Source of the DNA: Streptantibioticus_A sp037034305
GTDB taxonomy: Bacteria; Actinomycetota; Actinomycetes; Streptomycetales; Streptomycetaceae
Direction: 5' to 3'
Assembly: GCA_037034305.1 (NCBI GenBank)
Contig: JBAGJY010000007.1
Coordinates: forward strand, 124,001 to 188,000
Length of the DNA: 64,000 bases
A model generated the notes under the pieces. The model had not been told where the DNA came from, did not search any database, and worked only from the letters and a program-made list of their open reading frames with translations. The translations under genes and the position numbers were made by a program. Positions 19,129 through 27,263 of the stretch are shown here, piece after piece. Each line of letters opens with the position of its first letter. Position 1 is the first letter of the stretch.

Positions 19129-19377
19129 ATGCGATCGGTGAGCCGCACTCTGCTGGGACATGACTGGCGCAAGGCCGCGCTGGTCGCCACTGGGTTGGGT
19201 CTGGGGGTGGTGGGCGGCTTTGTCGGCGGCCTCCTCAAGGAGCGTGAGGCACTCGACGCGGCGCGCGCGTCGGCCACCGCCCATCCCGCCGGGGAGGCGG
19301 TGTCCGTCCGCCGGATGGCGGCGCGGCGGCTCACGTCGGCCGGGCCGACCGACCGTCCGCTAGAGATGAGGGCCTGA
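19129..19377 (+). CDS. Small hypothetical protein with one membrane-like segment
   Basis: The 82-residue protein begins MRSVSRTLLGHDWRK, has a hydrophobic Gly/Val-rich stretch (ALVATGLGLGVVGGFVGGLL, about 17-36) and then a charged Arg/Ala-rich tail. The ATG at 19129 has GAAGGGAAG 3-5 nt upstream; in-frame ATGs at 19090, 19096 and 19102 are possible but lie on or near a TTACGAT sequence that looks like a -10 element. It stops just before the GNAT gene (4-nt gap), so they are probably an operon. I do not recognise a function. Confidence 0.6.
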   Translation: MRSVSRTLLGHDWRKAALVATGLGLGVVGGFVGGLLKEREALDAARASATAHPAGEAVSVRRMAARRLTSAGPTDRPLEMRA

Positions 19378-19381
19378 GGCC

Positions 19382-19999
19382 ATGGGGCGTCGGCTCGTAC
19401 CGCTTACCTTGGACAACCTTCCGGATCTGCCCAAGCGTTGCCGCTCCTGTGTGTTCTGGGAACTCGACCCGGTGAGCGGTGAGGCGGCGGCGCAGGCGGG
19501 CAAGCCGGAACTGGAGAAGGAAGCATGGATCTCGGCCGTGCTGCTGGAGTGGGGTTCCTGCGGCAGGGTCGCCTATGTGGACGAAGTACCGGCCGGATTC
19601 GTGCTCTACGCCCCACCCGCCTATGTGCCGCGGTCGTTGGCGTTCCCCACCAGCCCGGTCTCCCCTGACGCCGTGCAGTTGATGACCTCGCGTGTGCTGC
19701 CCGGATTCCAAGGCCAGGGCCTGGGAAGAGTGCTGGTGCAGACGGTGGCCAAGGATCTGGTGCGGCGGGGGTTCAAGGCGATCGAGGCCTTCGGCGATGC
19801 GAAGTGGGAGGAGCCGGGCTGCATACTGCCCGCGGACCATCTCACGGCGGTGGGCTTCAAGACCGTCCGTCCCCATCCGCGGTATCCGCGGCTGCGACTG
19901 GACCTACGGACCACCATCTCCTGGAAGGAAGATGTCGAGATGGCCATCGACCGGCTGCTCGGCGCCGTTCAGAAGGAACCGGCCTTGCGGCCGTTGTGA
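19382..19999 (+). CDS. GNAT-family N-acetyltransferase
   Basis: The 205-residue protein contains the GNAT acetyl-CoA signature VLPGFQGQGLGRVLVQTVAKDL (Q/R-x-x-G-x-G/A) at about 105-125, preceded by the beta strands typical of the fold. An N-terminal CRSCVFWELDP motif is distinctive. The substrate is unknown. It lies between parAB and trxA and is convergent with trxA across a shared hairpin, next to an exact parS site. Confidence 0.8.
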   Translation: MGRRLVPLTLDNLPDLPKRCRSCVFWELDPVSGEAAAQAGKPELEKEAWISAVLLEWGSCGRVAYVDEVPAGFVLYAPPAYVPRSLAFPTSPVSPDAVQLMTSRVLPGFQGQGLGRVLVQTVAKDLVRRGFKAIEAFGDAKWEEPGCILPADHLTAVGFKTVRPHPRYPRLRLDLRTTISWKEDVEMAIDRLLGAVQKEPALRPL

Positions 20000-20005
20000 G
20001 CGCGT

Positions 20006-20019
20006 GTTTCACGTGAAAC
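20006..20019 (+). promoter_or_regulatory. parS: parS site, exact, after the GNAT gene
   Basis: GTTTCACGTGAAAC lies 6 nt after the GNAT stop and directly abuts the terminator hairpin. Confidence 0.93.
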
Positions 20020-20057
20020 ATGGACAGGGGGCGTCCCATGGGCGCCCCCTGTCCATG
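20019..20057. terminator. Shared terminator between the convergent GNAT gene and trxA
   Basis: Positions 20019-20033 and 20043-20057 form a perfect 15-bp stem (arm CATGGACAGGGGGCG) with a 9-nt loop between two convergent stops, so it can serve both directions. Confidence 0.85.
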
Positions 20058-20070
20058 TGCTGGGCGGAGA

Positions 20071-20394
20071 TCAGCCGATGAAGTCGGTCAGGTCGCGCTC
20101 GATCGCGGCCTTCGGCTTGGCACCGACGATGGTCTTGACGACCTCGCCGCCCTTGTAGACGTTCATCGTTGGGATCGACATCACGCCGTACTTGGCAGCG
20201 GTGGCGGGGTTCTCGTCGATGTTGAGCTTGACGATCTCCAGCTTGTCGCCGTGTTCCGCGGCGATCGCCTCCAGCGAGGGAGCGACCTGGCGGCACGGCC
20301 CGCACCACTCAGCCCAGAAGTCGACCAGGACGGGCTTGTCGCTCTTGATGACGTCCTCGTCAAAGGAGGCGTCGGTTACGGACTTGAGAGCCAC
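20071..20394 (-). CDS. trxA: Thioredoxin
   Basis: A 107-residue thioredoxin with the redox motif W-C-G-P-C (Cys31, Cys34), the buried Asp in VLVDFWAEW and cis-Pro in SIPTMNVYKGG. It is the main cytosolic protein-disulfide reductant and is reduced by TrxB. The GTG start has GAGGAGA upstream. It is the second gene of a trxB-trxA operon (51-bp gap) driven by the SigR-type promoter at 21485-21510. Confidence 0.97.
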   Translation of the reverse strand: MALKSVTDASFDEDVIKSDKPVLVDFWAEWCGPCRQVAPSLEAIAAEHGDKLEIVKLNIDENPATAAKYGVMSIPTMNVYKGGEVVKTIVGAKPKAAIERDLTDFIG

Positions 20395-20445
20395 GGCTTT
20401 TTCTCCTCAGTGTTGCTGTGTGCGGGGTAGGTCTAGGAAAGCGGA

Positions 20446-21423
20446 TCAGACGGCGGCAGCCGACTTCTCCGGCTCTGCGACCTTCTCGGTGTCGCTCAGG
20501 GCGGCCAGGTACCGCTCGGCGTCCAACGCGGCGGAACAACCGGTACCGGCCGCGGTGATCGCCTGACGGTAGGTGTGGTCGACCACGTCGCCGGCCGCGA
20601 ACACACCGGTCAGGTTGGTGCGGGTGCTGGGCGCGTCGACCTTGAGGTAGCCCTCGCCGTCGAGCTCCAACTGGCCCTTGAACAGTTCGGTGCGCGGGTC
20701 ATGGCCGATCGCGATGAACAGACCGGTCACCGGCAGTTCGGACGTCGCACCGGTCTTCACGTTGCGCAGCGTGAGACCGGAGAGCTTGCCCTCGCCGTGG
20801 ATCTCGGCGACCTCGCTGTCCCAGACGAACGAGATCTTCGGGTCGGCGAAAGCCCGCTCCTGCATCGCCTTGGAGGCCCGCAGGGTGTCACGACGGTGGA
20901 CGACGGTGACGGACTTGGCGAACCGGGAGAGGAAGGTCGCCTCCTCCATCGCCGTGTCACCGCCACCGACCACGGCGATGTCCTGGTCCTTGAAGAAGAA
21001 GCCGTCGCACGTGGCACACCACGACACACCGCGGCCGGACAGCTCGTCCTCGGAGGGCAGGTTCAGCTTCCGGTGCTGCGAACCAGTGCTCACGATGACC
21101 GCCTTGGCGCGGTGTACGTTGCCCGCCGAGTCGGTGACGGTCTTGATCTCGCCGGTGAGGTCCACCGCCGTCACGTCGTCCGGGATCAGCTCGGCGCCGA
21201 ACCGCTCGGCCTGGCCCCGCATGTTGTCCATCAGGTCCGGGCCCATGATGCCCTCGGGGAAGCCGGGGAAGTTCTCCACCTCGGTGGTGTTCATCAGCGC
21301 GCCGCCAGCGGTGACGGAGCCCTCGAAGACCAGCGGCTTCAAGGAGGCCCGGGCAGTGTAGAGGGCCGCGGTGTAGCCCGCCGGCCCGGACCCGATGATG
21401 ATCACGTTGCGGACATCGCTCAC
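20446..21423 (-). CDS. trxB: Thioredoxin reductase (NADPH)
   Basis: A 325-residue low-molecular-weight thioredoxin reductase. It has an N-terminal FAD site IIIGSGPAGYTAALYTARA, the redox-active CATC (Cys136, Cys139), the NADPH site VVGGGDTAMEEA and a second FAD motif GVFAAGDVVD. The frame extends further upstream, but the GTG at 21423 gives the family N-terminus SDVRNVIIIGSG and has GAGGAAG 7 nt before it. A GGAAT-N18-GTT promoter lies 62-87 bp upstream. Confidence 0.97.
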   Translation of the reverse strand: MSDVRNVIIIGSGPAGYTAALYTARASLKPLVFEGSVTAGGALMNTTEVENFPGFPEGIMGPDLMDNMRGQAERFGAELIPDDVTAVDLTGEIKTVTDSAGNVHRAKAVIVSTGSQHRKLNLPSEDELSGRGVSWCATCDGFFFKDQDIAVVGGGDTAMEEATFLSRFAKSVTVVHRRDTLRASKAMQERAFADPKISFVWDSEVAEIHGEGKLSGLTLRNVKTGATSELPVTGLFIAIGHDPRTELFKGQLELDGEGYLKVDAPSTRTNLTGVFAAGDVVDHTYRQAITAAGTGCSAALDAERYLAALSDTEKVAEPEKSAAAV

Positions 21424-21484
21424 GGCTGTCTTCCTCGTCTCTGCCGACTGCTGTGGGAACCCTTGCGGAAGCTTCACCCCGCCT

Positions 21485-21510
21485 AACGGATCCTACGGTG
21501 CGCGCATTCC
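21485..21510 (-). promoter_or_regulatory. SigR-type (thiol-oxidative stress) promoter of trxBA
   Basis: On the minus strand GGAAT (21510-21506) is followed by exactly 18 nt and then GTT (21487-21485). This is the published Streptomyces SigR consensus GGAAT-N18-GTT, and trxBA is the classic SigR target. It implies induction by disulfide stress. Confidence 0.85.
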
Positions 21511-21584
21511 CTGAGAGCCCGACCGTCACCGCTCTCCGTCAGTTCGCACGGTGACGGCTGACACGACGGTGTGGCCTGGGACGT

Positions 21585-22469
21585 TCAGCGGCTGTAGGTC
21601 TGCTGGGTCAGGACATGCCCCGGCACGGAGGTTCCCGTGCTGGCGCACGACGCGTCGACGACATAGGCGTCGACCAGGGCCGGGTCGGCCGGGTGCGGCA
21701 GCACGATCAGATAGGCCGCGTGTCCCTCGTACGTTCCGCGGGAGAGGGCCAGCGGGGCGCTGGCCCGGCCGGTGCCCTTGAGCACGCAGGGCGGTGCGGG
21801 CGCGGCGTGGGTGGCGAACGGGGTCTCCTCGGCATGACCGCCGGTTTTCGGGGAGGCGGCACCAGTGTTGCTGAGCAGGTCGTGGACCTTCGTGGGCAGC
21901 GCCGCGCCGGAGAACATGCCCGGCTGCTGCGTCCCTGGCGTGGCCGGTCCTGCGGACTGTCCGCTGTGGGAGGACCCGAGTGAGCTGACGAAGACGCCTC
22001 CGAGGGCGAGTACGGCGGCAGCGCTCGCGGCGGCCAGCAGAGTGCGGCCCCGGCGCCGCCGTGGACGGACCCGCCCTGGGCCGGTGGGAGCGTGCGCATG
22101 TCCGGCGGGGCCGTGGGGGGAGGGCGCTGATTCACGTGAAACATGGGCCGGGTCCACCCCCGAGGGCGCCCGCGTGGCCTTGGCTGCGTCGGCGGACGCC
22201 GAGCCGGGCCCGGCGGCGTTGATCAGCGCCTCAGCGGCGAGTGCGGCGTCGATTCGCTCCGCGACATCGATCGGCATCCGCGACGGCCCGGGAAGGGTGC
22301 CGAGCAGATCGCGGATCTCGTCCAGGGAGTCCCGTACATCGGTGCAGTCGACGCAGGCGGCGAGATGGCCGCTGAGGGCGGCGGTGCGATCGGGCGGAAG
22401 GATGCCCTCGGCGAATGCGGAGATCTCGGAGACCTCGGGATGCTCGTCCGTGCTGGCCGTGGATGTCAC
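21585..22469 (-). CDS. Putative zinc-binding transmembrane anti-sigma factor, partner of the SigM-like sigma
   Basis: The 294-residue protein has an N-terminal anti-sigma domain with H-x3-C-x2-C (His35, Cys39, Cys42 in GHLAACVDC), an Ala/Pro/Arg-rich linker, one membrane helix (about 143-165, after RPRRRRGR) and a ~130-residue extracytoplasmic region. This resembles M. tuberculosis RsmA in layout and order (sigM-rsmA-trxB-trxA). The GTG start overlaps the sigma stop by 4 nt (GTGA). A near-exact parS site (22129-22142) lies in the linker. The zinc site could respond to redox state. Confidence 0.8.
   Translation of the reverse strand: MTSTASTDEHPEVSEISAFAEGILPPDRTAALSGHLAACVDCTDVRDSLDEIRDLLGTLPGPSRMPIDVAERIDAALAAEALINAAGPGSASADAAKATRAPSGVDPAHVSRESAPSPHGPAGHAHAPTGPGRVRPRRRRGRTLLAAASAAAVLALGGVFVSSLGSSHSGQSAGPATPGTQQPGMFSGAALPTKVHDLLSNTGAASPKTGGHAEETPFATHAAPAPPCVLKGTGRASAPLALSRGTYEGHAAYLIVLPHPADPALVDAYVVDASCASTGTSVPGHVLTQQTYSR
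22129..22142 (+). promoter_or_regulatory. parS: parS-like site, one mismatch, inside the anti-sigma gene
   Basis: GATTCACGTGAAAC differs from GTTTCACGTGAAAC at one base. It is read as V-S-R-E-S in the reverse frame. Confidence 0.7.
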
Positions 22470-23161
22470 TGCTGACCACCTCCGCCCTTCACGGCGTCCT
22501 TCGGATCCTTCGCTGACGTCTCTGGGACGGATGTCGCCTCCGTCCGGTTCCTTCCCCCGCCCGCAACCGCGCCACCGCCGTGGGCGGTGCGCAGGTGGGT
22601 GAGCAGTGGAAGCAGCCGGGCGCGGCCCCGGGCGCATCTGCTCTTGACCGTGCCGGGCGGCACGTCGAGGACCTTCGCCGCCTCGGCCACCGGGTAGCCC
22701 TGCATGTCCACCAGGACCAGCGCGGCGCGCTGGTCGGGCGGGAGCGTGGCGAGGGCGTGGATGAGCTCGCGATGCAGTTCCCCGCGCTCAGCCGGGACCT
22801 CGGCGGACTCGTGCGGCTCGACCAGCGTCTCCAGCTGTTCGGTGTCGGCGAGCGGTGCGGTGCGCCGGGAGGCGGCCTTGCGGGCCCGGTCGAGACAGGC
22901 GTTGACGGTGATGCGGTGCAGCCAGGTGGTGACGGCGGACTGCCCACGGAAGGTGTGCGCCGAGCGGAACGCCGACACCAGGGCGTCCTGCACCGCGTCC
23001 GCCGCCTCCTCGGGGTCGCCGAGGGTGCGCACCGCGACCGCCCACAGGCGGTCGCGGTGGCGCCGTACCAGCTCGGCGAAGGCGTCGGGATCGCCCGCGA
23101 CATGGCGGGAGAGGAGCTCCAGGTCGGTGGCCTCCCCGTGCGATCCCTGGCCCAACGCCAT
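22466..23161 (-). CDS. sigM: ECF RNA polymerase sigma factor, SigM-like
   Basis: The 231-residue protein has a sigma-2 domain (DPDAFAELVRRHRDRLWAV ... GDPEEAADAVQDALVSAF), a -10 recognition part with TWLHRITVNACLDRARK, and a sigma-4 helix-turn-helix (LPPDQRAALVLVDMQGYPVAEAAKVL, then PPGTVKSRCARGRARL). A ~40-residue polar tail follows. It starts at ATG with GGAGG upstream, 8 bp after the pseudokinase stop. The order with an anti-sigma and trxBA matches the mycobacterial sigM locus, which is the basis of the name. Confidence 0.88.
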   Translation of the reverse strand: MALGQGSHGEATDLELLSRHVAGDPDAFAELVRRHRDRLWAVAVRTLGDPEEAADAVQDALVSAFRSAHTFRGQSAVTTWLHRITVNACLDRARKAASRRTAPLADTEQLETLVEPHESAEVPAERGELHRELIHALATLPPDQRAALVLVDMQGYPVAEAAKVLDVPPGTVKSRCARGRARLLPLLTHLRTAHGGGAVAGGGRNRTEATSVPETSAKDPKDAVKGGGGQQ

Positions 23162-23169
23162 GCCTCCTC

Positions 23170-24897
23170 CTACGACGACAGGCCGGTGAACGACACGTTC
23201 GTTATGGCCTGCTTGTAGCCCGGGTTGCTGTAAGTGCTCGAATCCGCACCGGAGTTCGGCACAGCCGTGATCCAGACGAGGACATAGCGTGTCGACACCG
23301 GGCTCTTGGCGGTGAGTTGGGCGGTGGTGGTCTCGGTGCTCGCCGAGGCGAGCTGGTGCATGCCCGAAGGCTGGGTCGAGGGCGAGAGCGAGTCCGCCGC
23401 GTAGAGCGAGACCGCCGTGTACGAGCCGCGGTAGCGGAAGGTGATGGTGCCGCCGCTGACCTTCTGCGCCGAGCCGAGGTCATAGACGATTCCGACGCCC
23501 TGCTTGTACGGGGCCAGCACGGGGCCGTCGTTGAAGGCCTTGGTGATCCAGTACTTCGTACCCCCCTTGCCGTAGGTGTCGTTGACCTGATCGGGATGCT
23601 GCGGCGACCCGTCCGGCGCGTACTCCTTCGCGCTGACGATGGCCAGCGGCTTGGGGGTGCCGTGCTGGGTGCCGGTGCCCGTGCTGCCCTTCTGCTGCTG
23701 CGGCGGTTGCTGGTTGGACCCCGACTGGCTGCCCCGGTTCATCAAGGTGTCGGCCACCTGCCAACTGCCAAGCCCCAGCGCGGCGATGAGCAGCGCGGCG
23801 ACGCTCCACTTGAACGCCTTGCCCGCACGGCCGGACAGCGCCGGAGGTGGTGGCGGAGGCACCGGAACCTGACGGGTGGGGCCCGGCTGGCCAGGGCGCG
23901 CCGGAGGCTGGCGGTAGGCGGTCTGCGGGAACGTCGGTGCCTGCAGCTCCGGAGGCCGGATCCGGGGCAGCGCGGCGACGGCCTTGGCGAGCTCCTCGGG
24001 GGTGGTGAGGGGCTGCTCGTGGCGTGACGGATGGGCGCCGTCGTTGATCAGGGCGCGCATGGCCAGTCCGGACAGGCCGCGGTGAACGCCCGCCCGAACC
24101 TGGTCGGGAGAGACCAGGCCGAGGTCCTTGGGCAGGCCCTTGAGCCCGTGGGCGTCCTCCGGATACGGCCAGCGGCCGGTCAGCGCCGAGTACAGCAGGG
24201 CGCCGATCGCCTCGGTGTCGGTGCGCTTGGGGCGCTCCGACTCGATGCCACGCAGCGCCGCGTCAACCGCCAGTCCCCGGATGCGGTACTGGCCGGACTC
24301 GGAGCGCAGCACCGAGCCGGGGTTGAGCCGGAGGTGGGAGAGGCCTTCGCGGTGGGCCGCCGCCATGGCCTGGGAGACCTGGGTGACGAGTTGGTACGCC
24401 TCGTACGGCTCCAGCGGGCCGGAGGCGAGCAGTGGGCTCAACTCCGTTGCGTCAGGCAGCCATTCGTGGACGACGTAGACGAGGTCGTTCTCCTCGACGG
24501 CGTCCAGGACCTGAACGAAGCGTGGATCGCCCAGCAGCGCCGCGGAGCGGGCGGCTGACAGCACGGTGCGGGCGCGGGGGTGGTCGGCGGGCAGCAGGTG
24601 GACACCCACGGCGCGACGGAGCTTCTCATCGACCGCGCGCCAACTGCTGAAGCCGTCAACGCGGGTGACGCACTCTTCCAGCCGGTAGCGCCGGGCGAGT
24701 CTGTGCCCGCTGTGCAACTCCGGGGGTTCGGGGTGCGGTGGGGTCGGCGCGGTTTCCTCCGAAGTCCTGCTCTCAGCGTCCTGCGTTCCGCTCTGGGCCG
24801 TCGCCCCGTCGCCCGTGGCCCCGCCCGCGCCGGCGGCGAGCGGCGCCTGGCCGCTCTCATTGGCCACGTCGACGGCAGCCGTGCTCCGCTCCGCCAC
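23170..24897 (-). CDS. Membrane-anchored Ser/Thr pseudokinase linked to MurJ
   Basis: The 575-residue protein has a polar N-terminus, a protein-kinase-like domain (about 62-310), a Pro-rich linker, one membrane helix (WSVAALLIAALGLGSWQVA) and an extracellular beta-sandwich-like C-terminus. Catalytic motifs are degenerate: the HRD region reads HLRLNPGSVL and the DFG position reads RGLAVD, so the catalytic and metal aspartates are missing. In mycobacteria a similar pseudokinase is fused to MviN/MurJ and controls it through an FHA protein. Here it is a separate gene directly downstream of murJ, which suggests the same regulatory role. Confidence 0.85.
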   Translation of the reverse strand: MAERSTAAVDVANESGQAPLAAGAGGATGDGATAQSGTQDAESRTSEETAPTPPHPEPPELHSGHRLARRYRLEECVTRVDGFSSWRAVDEKLRRAVGVHLLPADHPRARTVLSAARSAALLGDPRFVQVLDAVEENDLVYVVHEWLPDATELSPLLASGPLEPYEAYQLVTQVSQAMAAAHREGLSHLRLNPGSVLRSESGQYRIRGLAVDAALRGIESERPKRTDTEAIGALLYSALTGRWPYPEDAHGLKGLPKDLGLVSPDQVRAGVHRGLSGLAMRALINDGAHPSRHEQPLTTPEELAKAVAALPRIRPPELQAPTFPQTAYRQPPARPGQPGPTRQVPVPPPPPPALSGRAGKAFKWSVAALLIAALGLGSWQVADTLMNRGSQSGSNQQPPQQQKGSTGTGTQHGTPKPLAIVSAKEYAPDGSPQHPDQVNDTYGKGGTKYWITKAFNDGPVLAPYKQGVGIVYDLGSAQKVSGGTITFRYRGSYTAVSLYAADSLSPSTQPSGMHQLASASTETTTAQLTAKSPVSTRYVLVWITAVPNSGADSSTYSNPGYKQAITNVSFTGLSS

Positions 24898-25045
24898 CGT
24901 CGTTCCTGCCTCCCCATCCGTTGGACGCGTCGTGCACAGCGTCTATACCGAAGCCGTCCGTATCAAAGCCAAGGACAATTGTGCCCACAGTCCGCCGCTA
25001 TGCACGACACACGACGGGGGACGATGGTTGTCCGCTGGCGCCGCG

Positions 25046-27223
25046 TCAACGACCCAGACGACCGCGCACCATACCCACCATCGCTGTCAATTCCTCGATG
25101 CGCATCCGGCGTGCTGCTCCATAGAAGACCCCTAGCAGAATGATGCCGCCGCCCACCAGTGCGGCGAGCGAACCCAGGAAACCGCTGCCGAGCATCCCGC
25201 CGATCCAGTAGGCGGCGGCCCCGCCGAGCAGCGCAGCCGGCAGGCTGGCGCCGATCAGCCGGGCGTAGGTACGGATGACGTGCGCCCCGTCCAGGTCACC
25301 ACCAAGGCGCTTGCCCAGTCGTTTCACCGCCACACCCACCCCGACCACGTAGGCGAGGCCGTAGGAGGCGGCCATGCCGACGACGGCCCAGCGGGCGGGC
25401 AGGGTGAGGAAGCACAGCCCGGAGGCGGCCGCGTTGACCGTCGCGACGATCACCGTGTTGTAGAACGGCGTGCGGGTGTCCTCGTAGGCGTAGAAACCGC
25501 GCAGCACGACGTACTGCACCGAGTACGGGATCAGTCCGAGGCCGAACGCCATCAGGACGTAGCCGATGTTGCGGGCGCCGGACTCACCGGAGCTGGAGTA
25601 CATCATGGTGGCCATCGGAACGCCGAGCGCCAGGAACGCGAAGGCACACGGGACGATCGCCACGGCCGACGTCCGCAGCCCGTACGACAGGTCGTCGCGC
25701 ACGGCGGACGCGTCCCCGTCGGCCGCGGCCCGGGAGATTCGCGGCAGTACCGCGGTCATCACCGAGACCGTGATGATCGCCTGTGGCATCTGCCACAGCA
25801 GCAGCGCGTAGTTGTACGCGGTGATACCGGTACCGGGGTGGCCCTGCTTGTCGGCGACGGCGCCCGCCCAGGTGGCGAGCTGGGTGACGACCACCATGCC
25901 CGCCTGGTTGGCCAGCACGAACAGGAAGGTCCACTTGGCGAGCTTGGCGGCGTGTCCGAGGCCGTGCCCACGCCAGTCGAAACGCGGCCGGATACGCAGG
26001 CCCGACTCACGCAGGTACGGGATCATGGCCAGCGCCTGGACCGCGAGACCCAGCAGGGTGCCGATGCCGAGCAGCCGCACGCCCTCGGGGGAGATCGAGG
26101 CGGCGTCCACGCCGGAGGTGCGGGCGGTGCCGTAGACCCAGATGAAGGCGCCGAAGGTGGCGATGACGACGATGTTGTTCAGGACCGGGGTCCACATCAT
26201 CGCGCCGAACCGGCCACGGGCGTTGAGGATCTGCCCGAGGACGACGTGCACGCCCATGAAGAACATGGTCGGCAGGCAGTAGCGGGTGAAGGACACGGCG
26301 ACGTTCATGGTCACCGGATCGGAGGCGATCTTGTCCGACATCAGCCGCACCAGCACGGGTGCGCCCAGCACCATGACCGTGGTCACGGCCGCCAGACCCA
26401 CCACGACGAGGGTCAGCAGCCGGTTGGCGTAGGCCTCGCCGCCGTCCTCGTCGTTCTTCATCGCCCGCACCAGCTGCGGGATGAACACCGCGTTCAGCGC
26501 GCCGCCGCCGACCAGGATGTAGATCATCGTCGGCAGGGTGTTGGCGACCTGGTAGCTGTCGTTCAGCGTCGAGACGCCGATGGCGCCACCGATGACCAGG
26601 GTGCGCATGAAGCCGGTGAGCCGGGAGACCAGCGTTCCGGCTGCCATCACCGCGCTGGACTTGAGCAGGCTGCTCGCCTTCCCCCCGGAGCGGGGGGCCG
26701 GGGCGGGCTCCGCGGTGGCCTCGGGCTGCGGATCCGCGGCCACGGTGGACAAGGCCACCGTTTCGTCGGGTCCGTCGGCGAACACCGGCTGCTGCTGGGT
26801 GGCGGCGGGCTGCCCATCGCGGAAGAAGTGCCCGTACGGGTCCTGGCCAGGCTGCTGCTGCGCCGCGCCGCCGGGGGCGGCGTACGGGTTCGGCTGGCCG
26901 TCGCCGTACGGCGTGTGCGGCGCCGGGCCCTCCGGCTGAGGGGGAGCCTGCGGCGCCCACTGCCGGGGGTCGGCGGCGGGCTGCTGGTAGCCCTGCGGCG
27001 GGTACGGCGACGGAACGGACGGCGCCGGGGGCGGCGCGGGCCGGTCGTAGCGGTCCTCAGGTGCCGGTGCCTGCTGGGCGTACGGGTTGTGGGCGTACGA
27101 CTCCGGCGGGTAAGGGCTGGGAGGGCCGGGGCGGTGCTCGGGCGGAGGCGGCGGGCTCGCGGCCGTCGCGTCGTCGTACGACGACGCCCGGTCACGCTCT
27201 CCGTCGTACGGCGCGTTCATCAC
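25046..27223 (-). CDS. murJ: Lipid II flippase MurJ (MviN)
   Basis: MurJ flips the peptidoglycan precursor lipid II across the membrane. The 725-residue protein has a ~175-residue cytoplasmic N-terminus rich in Pro, Gln and Tyr, followed by the MATE-like MurJ core with 13-14 membrane helices. Recognisable segments include LVSRLTGFMRTLVIGGAIG, the LVGGGALNAVFIPQL motif and FTRYCLPTMFFMGVHVVLGQILNARG. Starts at GTG 27223 and ATG 27220 are equivalent; AAGGTGG lies upstream. DUF6049 precedes it (40-bp gap) and the pseudokinase follows. Confidence 0.95.
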   Translation of the reverse strand: MMNAPYDGERDRASSYDDATAASPPPPPEHRPGPPSPYPPESYAHNPYAQQAPAPEDRYDRPAPPPAPSVPSPYPPQGYQQPAADPRQWAPQAPPQPEGPAPHTPYGDGQPNPYAAPGGAAQQQPGQDPYGHFFRDGQPAATQQQPVFADGPDETVALSTVAADPQPEATAEPAPAPRSGGKASSLLKSSAVMAAGTLVSRLTGFMRTLVIGGAIGVSTLNDSYQVANTLPTMIYILVGGGALNAVFIPQLVRAMKNDEDGGEAYANRLLTLVVVGLAAVTTVMVLGAPVLVRLMSDKIASDPVTMNVAVSFTRYCLPTMFFMGVHVVLGQILNARGRFGAMMWTPVLNNIVVIATFGAFIWVYGTARTSGVDAASISPEGVRLLGIGTLLGLAVQALAMIPYLRESGLRIRPRFDWRGHGLGHAAKLAKWTFLFVLANQAGMVVVTQLATWAGAVADKQGHPGTGITAYNYALLLWQMPQAIITVSVMTAVLPRISRAAADGDASAVRDDLSYGLRTSAVAIVPCAFAFLALGVPMATMMYSSSGESGARNIGYVLMAFGLGLIPYSVQYVVLRGFYAYEDTRTPFYNTVIVATVNAAASGLCFLTLPARWAVVGMAASYGLAYVVGVGVAVKRLGKRLGGDLDGAHVIRTYARLIGASLPAALLGGAAAYWIGGMLGSGFLGSLAALVGGGIILLGVFYGAARRMRIEELTAMVGMVRGRLGR

Positions 27224-27263
27224 TGCCCCACCTTAAGGTTCTCGGCCCAGGCCCTGCCCCTGG

